Positions 8,747-17,376 of a DNA stretch of 64,000 nucleotides are shown piece by piece. This stretch comes from JAVVHH01 sp964235765 (GTDB lineage: Bacteria > Pseudomonadota > Alphaproteobacteria > Acetobacterales > Acetobacteraceae), in assembly GCA_964235765.1 (NCBI GenBank), contig CAXSDH010000006.1:1-64000 (forward strand). Reading direction: 5' to 3'. Both the position numbers and the translations under genes were made by a program. The notes beneath the pieces are model-generated. The model saw only the letters and a list, made by a program, of their open reading frames with translations. It had not been told where the DNA came from and made no database searches. Position 1 is the first letter of the stretch, and each line of letters opens with the position of its first letter.

Positions 8747-9490
8747 ATGGGCGAAGCGGCGCCGGTGTTCACCTTGCGCGGGGTGGGCAAGAGCTACGGC
8801 GGCGTGCGCGCCCTGCACGGCATCGACCTGGACGTGCGGCGGGGCGAGGCGCTGGCCATCTGCGGCGACAACGGCGCAGGCAAGTCGACGCTGATCCGCA
8901 TCATGTCCGGCGCGCAGCCGCCGAGTGCCGGCACGCTGGCGCTGCGCGGGCAGGAGGTCCGCTTCGCCTCGCCGCACGACGCCTTGGCGCAGGGGGTGGC
9001 CACCATCTACCAGGACCTCGCCTTGGCGCCGCGCCTGTCCATCGCCGCCAACGTATTCATGGGCGCGGAACTCACCCGCCGCTTCCTGCCGCTGCTGGAC
9101 AAGGCGCGGATGCGGCGCGAGGCGCTGCGCACGCTCGAACGGCTCTCGCCGGGCTTGTCGGACATGCGCCGTCCCGTGGAGGGCCTGTCCGGCGGCCAGC
9201 GCCAGGCGGTGGCGATCGCCCGGGCGCTGCGCTGGAACGCCGAGGTCATCATCATGGACGAACCGACCGCCGCCCTGGGCGTGAAGGAGACGGCGCAGGT
9301 GCTCGAATTGGTCGCCCGCCTCAAACGGGAGGGGCACACGATCGTGCTGATCAGCCACAACATGGCCGACGTGGTGGCCGTGGCCGACCGCGTCGCCATC
9401 CTTCGCGGCGGGCGCAAGGTCCTCGACCGGCCGATCGGCACGCTCGGCGCCGCCGACCTCGCCGGGCTCATCATGTCGGCGGCCGCCTGA
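8747..9490 (+). CDS. Sugar ABC transporter ATP-binding protein (single-domain, RbsA-like)
   Basis: A 247-residue ABC ATPase. Walker A is GDNGAGKST (residues 40-48), the signature is LSGGQRQAVAIARAL, and Walker B/D-loop is IIMDEPTAALG, with the switch histidine in LISHN. The sequence style is that of the sugar (CUT2) ATPases, but it has only one nucleotide-binding domain, whereas RbsA itself has two in about 500 residues. It would therefore act as a homodimer. It starts 8 bp after the binding protein and ends 1 bp before the nucleoside hydrolase, so it is in the same transcript. Confidence 0.94.
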   Translation: MGEAAPVFTLRGVGKSYGGVRALHGIDLDVRRGEALAICGDNGAGKSTLIRIMSGAQPPSAGTLALRGQEVRFASPHDALAQGVATIYQDLALAPRLSIAANVFMGAELTRRFLPLLDKARMRREALRTLERLSPGLSDMRRPVEGLSGGQRQAVAIARALRWNAEVIIMDEPTAALGVKETAQVLELVARLKREGHTIVLISHNMADVVAVADRVAILRGGRKVLDRPIGTLGAADLAGLIMSAAA

Positions 9491-9491
9491 C

Positions 9492-10442
9492 ATGGGCGCC
9501 CGCGCCATCCTTGTCGACACCGACCCCGGCCAGGACGACGCCATCGCCCTGCTGCTGGCCTTCGCGTGCCCCGGCCGGCTCGACTTGCGAGGGATCACCA
9601 CCGTCGCCGGCAACGTGGGCGTGGCGCAAACCACCGCCAACGCGCTCCGCGTCCGCGACCTCGCCGGCCGGGCCGACGTGCCGGTCCACGCCGGCATGGA
9701 CCGGCCGCTGCTGGCCGCGCTGGAAACGGCCGAGTTCGTCTGCGGCCCCGACGGGCTCGAGGGCGCCGGGCTGCCGCCGCCCCGCTCGGCGGCAGCGCCC
9801 GGCCACGCGGTCCAGGCACTGGTGGCGGCCGTCCGCGCCGCGCCGCCGGGCGAGCTCACGCTTTGCGCGCTGGGGCCATTGACCAACCTGGCCATGGCGC
9901 TCCGGCTCGCGCCCGACATCGGCCCGCGCATCCGCGAAATAGCGCTCATGGGCGGCGCGATGGCGCTGGGCAACATGACCCCGGCCGCCGAGTTCAACGT
10001 CTATGTCGACCCGCACGCCGCCGCCATCGTGCTGGGCGCCGGCGTGCCCATCACCCTGTTCGGCCTGCACGTCACCCACCAGGCGCTGGCCAGCCCGGCG
10101 CACATCGCCCGGCTGGCCGAAACGGATGCCCCGGCAATCCGCTCCGTGCACGGCATGCTGACCCGGCCGCGCCCCAGCCGGCTTGATCAGGGCGGGCTTG
10201 ATCCAAGTGCCCACCCCATGCACGACCCCTGCGTCATCGCCTGGCTACTCTGGCCCGAACTGTTTACCGGCCGCAACTGCCACGTCGCGGTGCAAACCGA
10301 GGGCGAGCTGCGCGGACGCACCACGATCGACTGGAACGGCCGCTGGCGCCGCCCGGCCAACGCCTTCGTGCCGGACACCGTCGACGCCACCCGGCTGTTC
10401 GACCGCCTGATCGACGCCCTGGCAACCCTGAACGGAGCCTAG
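9492..10442 (+). CDS. Nucleoside hydrolase (inosine-uridine preferring family)
   Basis: A 316-residue ribonucleoside hydrolase that cleaves the N-glycosidic bond of a nucleoside to give base and ribose. DTDPGQDDAIALLLA (Asp9, Asp11, Asp15, Asp16) is the calcium-binding fingerprint of the family, GITTVAGNVGVAQTTANAL follows as usual, and LGPLTNLAMALRLAPDI and EFNVYVDPHAAAIVL supply the rest of the active site. It is the last gene of the kinase/importer operon, one base after the ATPase. This links the importer to nucleosides: hydrolysis would give ribose for the FGGY kinase or for a separate ribokinase. Confidence 0.93.
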   Translation: MGARAILVDTDPGQDDAIALLLAFACPGRLDLRGITTVAGNVGVAQTTANALRVRDLAGRADVPVHAGMDRPLLAALETAEFVCGPDGLEGAGLPPPRSAAAPGHAVQALVAAVRAAPPGELTLCALGPLTNLAMALRLAPDIGPRIREIALMGGAMALGNMTPAAEFNVYVDPHAAAIVLGAGVPITLFGLHVTHQALASPAHIARLAETDAPAIRSVHGMLTRPRPSRLDQGGLDPSAHPMHDPCVIAWLLWPELFTGRNCHVAVQTEGELRGRTTIDWNGRWRRPANAFVPDTVDATRLFDRLIDALATLNGA

Positions 10443-10450
10443 TTCAACTC

Positions 10451-10960
10451 ATGACCCACCCTGTGGACGAGTTGCAGGAAGCGGCGCGTGCCGCCATCGC
10501 GCACATGAAGGACAGCGCCATCGCCGCCCGAAACCTCCATGCCCGCGCCGAGCTCATGCGGCACATGCAGGCCACCGCCGCCAAACTCGCCGGCCTCCCT
10601 CTGGAACAGGCCGCGCGCAAGGTCGCCGGCGAGTGGATGCAGGCCTGGGGCCTCAACGCGGACGGCTATTGGCGCCTCGCCGCCGATATCGACCGCTTTG
10701 CCCTCGCGTTCTGCGCCGACGCGAGCGGAGCCGCCGCCACACAAGCCGCCATCCGCGAGGCCTTGGCGGCCCTGGAGGCAGGCTTCGCGGCAATGGGCAC
10801 CTCCTTGGCTGACGAGATGGCCTTCCGTTCGGAATGCGCCCACGGCTGGTGGCGTCTGGTCGTGCCCGCGCGCGCCCAAGACGCCGCGTCCGGGCCAAAC
10901 GGGGCCGGGCCGTTCTGGTCGCTCGGCGCGCCGCCCCATTGCGGCGCCCCGGCATACTGA
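10451..10960 (+). CDS. Small alanine-rich helical protein of unknown function
   Basis: A 169-residue ORF, 8 bp after the nucleoside hydrolase. The first 125 residues are predicted by eye as amphipathic helices rich in Ala, Glu, Arg and Met (ELQEAARAAIAHMKDSAIAA, ALAALEAGFAAMGTSL), and the last 30 are glycine/proline rich. No signal peptide or membrane segment. It could be a phasin-like or other small helical protein, but I recognise no family motif. It precedes clpS by 16 bp and has no strong ribosome-binding site (GGAG lies about 13 bases upstream). The overlapping reading frames are much less protein-like, but it is not certain that this ORF is expressed. Confidence 0.55.
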   Translation: MTHPVDELQEAARAAIAHMKDSAIAARNLHARAELMRHMQATAAKLAGLPLEQAARKVAGEWMQAWGLNADGYWRLAADIDRFALAFCADASGAAATQAAIREALAALEAGFAAMGTSLADEMAFRSECAHGWWRLVVPARAQDAASGPNGAGPFWSLGAPPHCGAPAY

Positions 10961-10976
10961 CACGGGTGTAGCTGCT

Positions 10977-11297
10977 ATGATCGGCACGATGCAGAACAAC
11001 ACCACGACCACGCCTCGCGGCCAGATCGAGCTGAAGATCGAGCGGCCGCGCCTGCACAAGGTCATCCTGGTCAACGATGACTTCACGCCGCGCGAGTTCG
11101 TCATCACCGTGCTGCGTGCGGAGTTCCGCCTGAGCGAGGAGCAGGCCCGGCGCGTGATGATGACCGCGCACCAGCGCGGCGTATGCGTCGTGGCGGTGTT
11201 CACGCGGGAGGTGGCGGAAGCCAAGGCGACCAACGCGACGGACGCCGCGCGCAAGAAGGGCTACCCCTTGTTGTTCACGACCGAGCCCGAGGAATAG
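10977..11297 (+). CDS. clpS: ATP-dependent Clp protease adaptor ClpS
   Basis: A 106-residue ClpS, the adaptor that hands N-degron substrates to ClpA for degradation by ClpAP. The core LHKVILVNDDFTPREFVITV contains the NDD(F/Y)TP substrate-pocket motif, followed by a helix ending in RRVMMTAHQRGVCVV and the conserved FTREVAEAKA strand that docks on ClpA. The reading frame is open further upstream, but the conserved domain starts after residue 20 of this call. ATG at 10977 or ATG at 10989 are both possible starts. The usual partner clpA is not next to it here; a DUF4169 gene follows instead. Confidence 0.95.
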   Translation: MIGTMQNNTTTTPRGQIELKIERPRLHKVILVNDDFTPREFVITVLRAEFRLSEEQARRVMMTAHQRGVCVVAVFTREVAEAKATNATDAARKKGYPLLFTTEPEE

Positions 11298-11309
11298 GCC
11301 GGCCCGCGC

Positions 11310-11504
11310 ATGGCCGAGATCATCAACCTGCGCCGGGTCAAGAAGCAGCGCGCTCGGACCGCGGCGGGGCAGGAGGCGGCGGAAAATCGGGTCCGCCACG
11401 GGCAGACCCGGGCGGAGCGGGACGCCTCGGCCCAACAACGCGAGGCGGCGTCCCGCAAGCTCGACGGCGCAGCGCTAGCCGGGGACGGCGAACCGCCGGA
11501 ATGA
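11310..11504 (+). CDS. DUF4169 family small basic protein
   Basis: A 64-residue protein beginning MAEIINLRRVKKQRART and continuing with NRVRHGQTRAERDA and SRKLDGAAL. This matches my recollection of the alphaproteobacterial DUF4169 family (start MAEIINLRR, then a basic helix and a KLDGH-like tail). Function is unknown; the strongly charged helix suggests nucleic-acid or ribosome association, but that is a guess. It starts 12 bp after clpS. Its last 30 bases overlap the 3' end of the convergent rppH gene. Confidence 0.8.
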   Translation: MAEIINLRRVKKQRARTAAGQEAAENRVRHGQTRAERDASAQQREAASRKLDGAALAGDGEPPE

Positions 11505-11963
11505 CACGGCCAGCACGTCGTAGATCGCCTGCTTGAAGCCCACCGCCAGGTTTGGCAGCTCCTCCAGCGGCGCCCAGCGCCAGGCGTCGAACTCGGGATG
11601 CGGATCGAGATCCAGGCGGATGTCGCTGTCGCTGCCCTCGAACCGCAAGGCGAACCAGCGCTGCCGCTGGCCACGATACCGGCCCCCCAAGGCGCGGCCC
11701 AGTAGCTCGGGCGGCAGATCGTAGGTCAGCCAATCCGGGTGCTCGCCGATGATGCTGGCCCGCGCAGTGCCGATCTCCTCCGCCAACTCGCGCAGCACGG
11801 CCCCGCGGGGGTCCTCGTCCCGGTCGATGCCGCCTTGCGGAAGCTGCCAGCCGCCAGGCGCGCCCTCGGCGTTGGGCAGGTCGGCCCGGCGGGCGACGAA
11901 AATCTCGCCGTGCCGGTTGAACAGCACGGCGCCGACGTTGGGGCGATACGGCAGATCGGTCAT
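11475..11963 (-). CDS. rppH: RNA pyrophosphohydrolase RppH (Nudix hydrolase)
   Basis: A 162-residue Nudix enzyme that removes pyrophosphate from 5'-triphosphate RNA and so starts mRNA decay. YRPNVGAVLFNRHGEIFVARR and GGWQLPQGGIDRDEDPRGA are the RppH-type sequence around the Nudix box (GGIDRDEDPRGAVLRELAEE). LTYDLPPELLGRALGGRYRGQ and QRWFALRF are further RppH hallmarks. The start ATG at 11963 overlaps the stop of the upstream polysaccharide deacetylase gene (ATGA). Length is normal. Confidence 0.96.
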   Translation of the reverse strand: MTDLPYRPNVGAVLFNRHGEIFVARRADLPNAEGAPGGWQLPQGGIDRDEDPRGAVLRELAEEIGTARASIIGEHPDWLTYDLPPELLGRALGGRYRGQRQRWFALRFEGSDSDIRLDLDPHPEFDAWRWAPLEELPNLAVGFKQAIYDVLAVSFRRFAVPG

Positions 11964-12979
11964 CGAGGGGCTATGAGCGCGCTGACCGGCGCCAGCACCA
12001 AGCCGCGTTCCTCGAGCCCGCGCGCCCAGGCGGCAATGCGCTCGATGGTCACGGGGCGCAGCGGCCCGGCCAGGCCGAGGGCGGAGCCGCGCTCCCGGGC
12101 CAGGCGCTCGAGCGCGGCAAGCTTGCCCTCGATCTCGGCGCGGGCCGGCGGGTCGTCCACCACCACGTCCACCGCGCGTCCGGGAACGCCGCCGGGAATT
12201 GGCCCGGTGCGGCCCGGCCGCGGATCGATGTAGAACAGCCCGCGCCGCCCGACCTCTTCCACCACCTGGCCCATGCTGCTGGTCAGGTCGGCGAAGCGTT
12301 CGCCGCGCAGCCCGTCGGAGGCGCCGGTCGCGCCCACATAGCCCTGGATGCGCCCGAGCGCCCATTCGAGGTTGCGCCGGTTGTCGGCCGGGTCCCCGCC
12401 GGTGAGCAGCGAGCGCATGCCGGCATCGTTCAACGGATAGCCCTGCGCCTCCATCGGGATCGAGGCGAGCACCTCGTGGCCGCGCGCCCTCGCCGCCTCC
12501 ATCAGGGCATCCTGGTTGTTAGCGTAGGCGGAGAAGGCGAGAGTGACCGCGCCGGGCGCCGTATCGATGGCCGCACGGCTATCCGCCTCGGACAGCCCCA
12601 CGCCGGCAAGGATCAGGCCGATCCGCGGCCGTGTATCGGCCAAGTCGAAGCGCCTGGCATAGGCGGTCCGGGCCGCACGGCCATCCGCGGCCACCCGCGG
12701 CAGCATGGACGGCGGGAACGCCCGCGAAGCTTCGAGCAAAGCGGGGTCGGGCGAGGCGATCCGGCCGTCGGCCGCCGCCGGCCGCGCTACGGCCACAGCG
12801 GCCGGCACGGCCGGTGGCGGCGCCACGGCGACCTGAGCCGGCGCAGGCGCAGGCGGCCCCAACGCCTGCAAGGTGGCTGCCCCGGCCCCGGCCAGCGCCA
12901 GGATCACGCCCCAGAACAGCGCCAGACCCCGCCAACCCGCCAACCCGCCCGTCCGCCGCCCGGCGGCTTCCGCGGACAA
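11960..12979 (-). CDS. Divergent polysaccharide deacetylase family protein (YibQ-like)
   Basis: A 339-residue protein with one N-terminal membrane anchor (LALFWGVILALAGAGAATL, residues 18-36), a proline/alanine-rich spacer to about residue 80 and a NodB-like barrel of the divergent type. RPRIGLILAGVGLSEADSRAAID and VTLAFSAYANNQDALMEAARARGHEVLASIPMEAQGYP are the family's recognisable blocks, and FYIDPRPG follows. Catalytic metal ligands are not obvious, as is usual for this divergent group. Start is TTG at 12979. It lies 6 bp after ctpA and overlaps rppH, the common order envC-ctpA-deacetylase-rppH in alphaproteobacteria, and probably works in cell-envelope maintenance. Confidence 0.88.
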   Translation of the reverse strand: MSAEAAGRRTGGLAGWRGLALFWGVILALAGAGAATLQALGPPAPAPAQVAVAPPPAVPAAVAVARPAAADGRIASPDPALLEASRAFPPSMLPRVAADGRAARTAYARRFDLADTRPRIGLILAGVGLSEADSRAAIDTAPGAVTLAFSAYANNQDALMEAARARGHEVLASIPMEAQGYPLNDAGMRSLLTGGDPADNRRNLEWALGRIQGYVGATGASDGLRGERFADLTSSMGQVVEEVGRRGLFYIDPRPGRTGPIPGGVPGRAVDVVVDDPPARAEIEGKLAALERLARERGSALGLAGPLRPVTIERIAAWARGLEERGLVLAPVSALIAPR

Positions 12980-12985
12980 ACCCGT

Positions 12986-14374
12986 TCAGCGCGACGCGCG
13001 GCGCTGCTGGGCCATGGCGCGCAGCACGACCAGAGCCTGCTGCAACTGGAAATCCGTTTCCGGCTTGGAGGCCTCGAAGGCTGGCGCACCCTCGGCCGGC
13101 AGCTTGGGAATGTCGCGCACGACGTTCGGCATGTCGGTGCGCGGCGCCTGCGTGGCCGGCTGGCTCGCGCCCCCCTGGTTGCGGAGCGCGCGGTTGAGAT
13201 CCGCCTCCCGCTCCGGGCCGAAATGCGGCGTCTCGGTGCGCGACGCCGCGACCTCCACGTCCGGCATGATGCCCAGGCCCTGGATGCTGCGCCCCGAAGG
13301 CGTGTAGTAGCGCGCCGTGGTCAGCCGCATCGCCCCGTTGCCCTGCAGCGGCATGACCGTCTGCACCGAACCCTTGCCGAAGCTGCGCGTGCCCAGCACG
13401 ATCGCCCGGCGGTGATCCTGCAACGCGCCGGCCACGATCTCGCTCGCCGACGCCGAACCGCCGTTGATCAGCACCACCACCGGCAGCCCGGCCGCGATGT
13501 CGCCCGGCTTGGCGTTCCAGCGCTGGCTCTCCTCGGGATGGCGCGACCGGGTGGACACGATCTCGCCCTGATCCAGGAAATCGTCCGACACCGATACCGC
13601 CTGGTCCAACAGGCCGCCAGGGTTGTTGCGCAGGTCGAGCACGAGGCCGCGCAGGTTGCCGCCCGCCTTCTGCCGCAGTTCCTGCACGGCCTTGCGCAGC
13701 CCCGGCTCGGTCTGCTCGTTGAATTGCGTCAGCCGGACATACCCGATATCGCCCTCCAGCCGCGAACGAACCACCTGGATGCGGATCACCTCCCGCTGCA
13801 TCGCCAGCTCGATCGGCGTGTTGATGCCCTCGCGCTTGATGGTCAGGCGGATGCTGCTGCCGGCCGGGCCGCGCATCTTGTCCACTGCCTCGTTGAGCGT
13901 GAGCCCCTGCACGGTCTGCCCGTCCAGCATGGTGATCAGGTCGCCGGCCTTGACCCCGGCGCGGGCGGCTGGCGTGTCGTCGATCGGGCTGACCACCTTG
14001 ATGATGCCGTTCTCGGATTGCACCTCCAGGCCGAGCCCGCCGAACTCGCCGCGCGTCTGCACCTGCATGTCGCGGAACGACTTGGCGTTCATGTAGCTGC
14101 TATGCGGGTCGAGCCCGGTGAGCATGCCGTTGATGGCGTTCTCGATCAGCTCGCGGTCGTTCACAGGCTCCACGTACTCCGCGCGGATGCGCTCGAACAC
14201 GTCCCCGAACAGGGTCAGCAGGCGGTAGGTGTCGGCGCGGTTGCTCTCCTGCGCGCGCGCGTGGGCCACCGGCCAGGACAGGCCGAACTGCCGGTCCAGC
14301 ACGCCCGAGGCCGGCCCTGCGGCAATGCCCGCGACGAATGCGCCACTCAAAAGCAACCCGTTACGGATCTTCAT
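12986..14374 (-). CDS. ctpA: S41-family C-terminal processing protease (CtpA)
   Basis: A 462-residue periplasmic serine protease. A signal segment (IRNGLLLSGAFVAGIAAGPA) leads into a helical region, a PDZ domain (GEFGGLGLEVQSENGIIKVV to about residue 190) and the S41 catalytic core. GGSASASEIVAGAL holds the catalytic serine and TRSFGKGSVQT the catalytic lysine. An Ala/Gln-rich tail of about 70 residues follows. The start at ATG 14374 was chosen over 14416 because AAGGGATG lies just upstream and the signal peptide starts here. It follows the EnvC-like gene by about 100 bp, the frequent envC-ctpA pairing. Confidence 0.95.
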   Translation of the reverse strand: MKIRNGLLLSGAFVAGIAAGPASGVLDRQFGLSWPVAHARAQESNRADTYRLLTLFGDVFERIRAEYVEPVNDRELIENAINGMLTGLDPHSSYMNAKSFRDMQVQTRGEFGGLGLEVQSENGIIKVVSPIDDTPAARAGVKAGDLITMLDGQTVQGLTLNEAVDKMRGPAGSSIRLTIKREGINTPIELAMQREVIRIQVVRSRLEGDIGYVRLTQFNEQTEPGLRKAVQELRQKAGGNLRGLVLDLRNNPGGLLDQAVSVSDDFLDQGEIVSTRSRHPEESQRWNAKPGDIAAGLPVVVLINGGSASASEIVAGALQDHRRAIVLGTRSFGKGSVQTVMPLQGNGAMRLTTARYYTPSGRSIQGLGIMPDVEVAASRTETPHFGPEREADLNRALRNQGGASQPATQAPRTDMPNVVRDIPKLPAEGAPAFEASKPETDFQLQQALVVLRAMAQQRRASR

Positions 14375-14477
14375 GCCATCATCCCTTTGCGCCCCACCAG
14401 GAGCGCCGTGATCCACTATGCCTTAATCTAGCCTGGACTGCATTGTCATATGATTAACGCGTTCCCGGCAGAGATGG

Positions 14478-15761
14478 TTATCCGCGTGCGCGGAGGAAGG
14501 GGGCCGGGTTCACCGGCTGCCCATCGCGCCGCACCTCCACATATAAGGATGGGCGCGCGCCGGAGGCCGCCGGGTCCCAGCCGGGCATCACCCCCACCGG
14601 CTCGCCCGCCCGCACGGCGGCCCCGGCCTGCACGTCCAGCCGCTCCAGCCCGGCCAGCACGATGTGGGTGCCGCCGCCGCAATCCAGGATAACCAGCACC
14701 CCGAAGCTGCGGAACGGCCCGGCGAAGGCCACGCGCCCGGCGCAAGGCGCAACCACCCGGGCCAGCGGCGGCGCGCGATACGACAAGCCGTTGGCCGGCC
14801 CGGCCTCGGTCTGGTCGCCCCAGCCACGCACCACCGTGCCCGCCACCGGGCTCAGGGACCCGCCGTGCGGCTCGATGCCGGGCCCCGCCGGCCGGGCCAG
14901 CGCCTCCTGGCGCAGCCTCCCCTCGGCCAGGGCCGCCTCGCGCCGCACCCGGTCGGCGCCCGCCCGCTGCGTCGCGCGCGCCATATCCTCGCGGGCTTGC
15001 TGCTCGGCCCGGGCATGGGCCGCCTCCATGGCCGCGATGGCGCCCCGCAAGCTGTCCGCCCGGGCGGCTTCGGTCGCGGCCCGCCTCGCGGCATCCGAGG
15101 CCGCGTCCTCGGCCAGCGCCCGGCCGGAGCGGGCCGCCGCGATCTCCCGGTCCAGTTGCGCCGCCTGCACCGCCTGGACGGCCTGGGCCGCTTGCAGCCG
15201 CGGCAGCGCGGCCGCGATCTCCCGTTCCGCCGCCGCCGCTTCCGCCTGCTCGGCCCGCAGCAGCGCGGCCTCCTGCTCCAAGGCCTGCATCAGCCCACGC
15301 AGCACGGCCAGTCCGCGCAGCGTGGCCTGCGGCGGGGCCGGCACCGCCAGCAAGGTTTCGGCCGGATACAGCGCGAGGCGCTCCGCCAAGGGCAGCATGG
15401 GCGCGATGGCGGCGGCGCGCTCGGCCAGACGCTGCCCGGCCAGCAGCCGCCGCTGCGCCAACGCCGCGACCTGCTCGGCCAGCGCCGCCGACTCCGTCTC
15501 CGCCGCCCGTAGCCGCCCGGCGGCGGCGACCCGCAGTTCCGCCAGCCGCCGCTCCTCCGCCTGGGCCAGGCGCACGCGCTCGACGGCGTCCCGCTCGAGC
15601 GCCTGCTGGGCGGCCCGGCTGCGTTCGGCGTCCTGCAACTGCCGCGCCGGCTGGGCGGCGATGAGCAGCAGGCTGGCCGCGAGGAGGGCGGCCCGGCCGG
15701 TTCGGCGAGGCCCGGGTTGAGCTGGCCTGGGCTGAGCTGGGCTGCTGAGCCCGCCCTTCAC
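14478..15761 (-). CDS. EnvC-like murein hydrolase activator (coiled coil plus degenerate LytM/M23 domain)
   Basis: A 427-residue secreted protein. It has an N-terminal signal (GRAALLAASLLLIAAQPA), a long Ala/Glu/Arg-rich coiled coil (about residues 40-290) and a C-terminal LytM/M23 domain (SPVAGTVVRGWGDQT through LYVEVRRDGQPVNP). The zinc ligands of active M23 enzymes are missing: the usual H-x-H pair appears as LYVEV, as in EnvC, which activates amidases without cutting murein. Start is GTG at 15761, overlapping the gpmI stop (GTGA). Likely periplasmic and acting in septal cell-wall splitting. Confidence 0.88.
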   Translation of the reverse strand: MKGGLSSPAQPRPAQPGPRRTGRAALLAASLLLIAAQPARQLQDAERSRAAQQALERDAVERVRLAQAEERRLAELRVAAAGRLRAAETESAALAEQVAALAQRRLLAGQRLAERAAAIAPMLPLAERLALYPAETLLAVPAPPQATLRGLAVLRGLMQALEQEAALLRAEQAEAAAAEREIAAALPRLQAAQAVQAVQAAQLDREIAAARSGRALAEDAASDAARRAATEAARADSLRGAIAAMEAAHARAEQQAREDMARATQRAGADRVRREAALAEGRLRQEALARPAGPGIEPHGGSLSPVAGTVVRGWGDQTEAGPANGLSYRAPPLARVVAPCAGRVAFAGPFRSFGVLVILDCGGGTHIVLAGLERLDVQAGAAVRAGEPVGVMPGWDPAASGARPSLYVEVRRDGQPVNPAPFLRARG

Positions 15762-17296
15762 CCCGGCCCGCCGCCGGCTGCGGCGAGAAGGGATCGCCCC
15801 GTCATCTCCGGCGGCTGCGGCAAGCCCATCAGTTCCAGCAAGGTGGGCGCGAGGTCGGCCAGCCGGCCGTTGCGCAGTTGCCCCGGCGAACCCATCAGCA
15901 TGACCGGCACCGGGTTGGTGGTGTGCGACGTATGCGGGCCGCCGGTCACCGGGTCGCGCATCAGCTCGCAATTGCCGTGGTCCGCCGTCACCAGCAGCGC
16001 GCCGCCGGCCTGGCTGATGGCGTCCATGATACGACCCAGCCCGGCATCCACCGCCTCCACGGCGCGGACCGCCGCCGGCAGGTTGCCGGTATGGCCCACC
16101 ATGTCCGGGTTGGCGAAGTTCAGGATCACCAGGTCGTACCCGCCGCCGCCGATCGCGGCGACCGCCTTGTCGGTCAGCTCGTGGGCAGACATCTCGGGCT
16201 GCAGGTCATACGTGGCGACCTTGGGCGAGGGCACCATCGTGCGGTCCTCGCCAGGAAACGGCGCCTCGCGGCCGCCGTTCAGGAAATATGTGACATGCGG
16301 ATACTTCTCAGTCTCCGCCAGGCGCAGTTGGCGCAGCCCGGCGGCGGAAACCAGCTCGCCCAGGATGTGGCCCATGTGCTGCGGCGCGAACACCGCCTGC
16401 ATGAACGGGGCGAGCGCATCGCTGTACCGCGTCAAGCCCACGGCCGCCGCCAGGCGAAGCGTGCGCGGCCGGACGAAGCTGGCGAACCCGGGGTCGAGCA
16501 GCGGCGCCAGGATCTCGCGAATGCGGTCGGCGCGGAAGTTGAAGGCCAGGATGGCGTCGCCGTCGCGCATGCCGTCATAGCCGGCGATGGCGGCCGGAAC
16601 GACGAATTCGTCCGTCACCCCCTCGGCATAGGCGCGGTCCATAGCGCTGGCGGCGTCGGCGAAGCTGGCGCCCCTTCCCTCCGCCAGGGCGAGGTAGGCC
16701 TTCTCCACCCGCTCCCACCGGTTGTCGCGGTCCATGGCGTAGTAGCGCCCTGACACGGTGGCGATCCGGGCGCCCTCGGGCAATGCCGCCTGCAGCCGCT
16801 GCAGGTCGTCCGCGCCGGACTGCGGCGCGGTGTCCCGGCCATCGGTGAACGCATGGACGCGAACCGGAATGCGCGCCTCCGCCAGGATGCGGGCCAGCGA
16901 CAGCGCGTGGTCCTGGTGCGAGTGCACGCCGCCCGGCGAGACAAGGCCCATCAGATGGCAGGCCCCGCGGGTGCCACGCAGCGCCCCGATCAGCCCGGTG
17001 ATGGCCGGCGTGCGTGCCAAGCTGCCATCGGCGATCGCCAGGCCGATGCGCGGCAGCTCCTGCATCACCACCCGGCCGGCGCCGATGTTGAGGTGGCCCA
17101 CCTCGGAGTTGCCCATCTGCCCCTCGGGCAGCCCGACATCGAGCCCGAAGGTGCGCAGGAACGCGTGCGGCCCGTCCATCAACTGGTCGAAATTCGGCGT
17201 ATCGGCCTGGCGGACGGCGTTGTCGGCCGCGCTCTCGCGCCAGCCCCAGCCGTCGAGGATGACCAGCATCACAGGGCGGGGTGGGCTGGATGGCAT
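15758..17296 (-). CDS. gpmI: 2,3-bisphosphoglycerate-independent phosphoglycerate mutase
   Basis: A 512-residue manganese enzyme that interconverts 3- and 2-phosphoglycerate in glycolysis. LVILDGWGW holds the first metal ligand (Asp15) and QMGNSEVGHLNIGAGR the phospho-acceptor serine (Ser64). GGVHSHQDH, AFTDGRDTAP, NFRADRIREI, FANPDMVGHTGN and TADHGNCE are the remaining metal and substrate motifs, all intact. Length matches the family. It starts with ATG and runs into the EnvC-like gene by a GTGA overlap. Upstream lies rlmH, the common alphaproteobacterial order. Confidence 0.97.
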   Translation of the reverse strand: MPSSPPRPVMLVILDGWGWRESAADNAVRQADTPNFDQLMDGPHAFLRTFGLDVGLPEGQMGNSEVGHLNIGAGRVVMQELPRIGLAIADGSLARTPAITGLIGALRGTRGACHLMGLVSPGGVHSHQDHALSLARILAEARIPVRVHAFTDGRDTAPQSGADDLQRLQAALPEGARIATVSGRYYAMDRDNRWERVEKAYLALAEGRGASFADAASAMDRAYAEGVTDEFVVPAAIAGYDGMRDGDAILAFNFRADRIREILAPLLDPGFASFVRPRTLRLAAAVGLTRYSDALAPFMQAVFAPQHMGHILGELVSAAGLRQLRLAETEKYPHVTYFLNGGREAPFPGEDRTMVPSPKVATYDLQPEMSAHELTDKAVAAIGGGGYDLVILNFANPDMVGHTGNLPAAVRAVEAVDAGLGRIMDAISQAGGALLVTADHGNCELMRDPVTGGPHTSHTTNPVPVMLMGSPGQLRNGRLADLAPTLLELMGLPQPPEMTGRSLLAAAGGGPG

Positions 17297-17376
17297 GCTT
17301 CGAGGTCCTGGCGTGGGGCAAGGCGATCATCGGCCTTGCCGCGGGTTTGTTCAATCCAGCAACGGCGCGCCCATCG

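Noticed and set aside
10539..11297. A 252-codon frame that would fuse a longer N-terminus to ClpS
   Set aside because: The first 146 codons overlap the 10451-10960 ORF in another frame and are Pro/Arg-rich noise; ClpS normally has about 100 residues.
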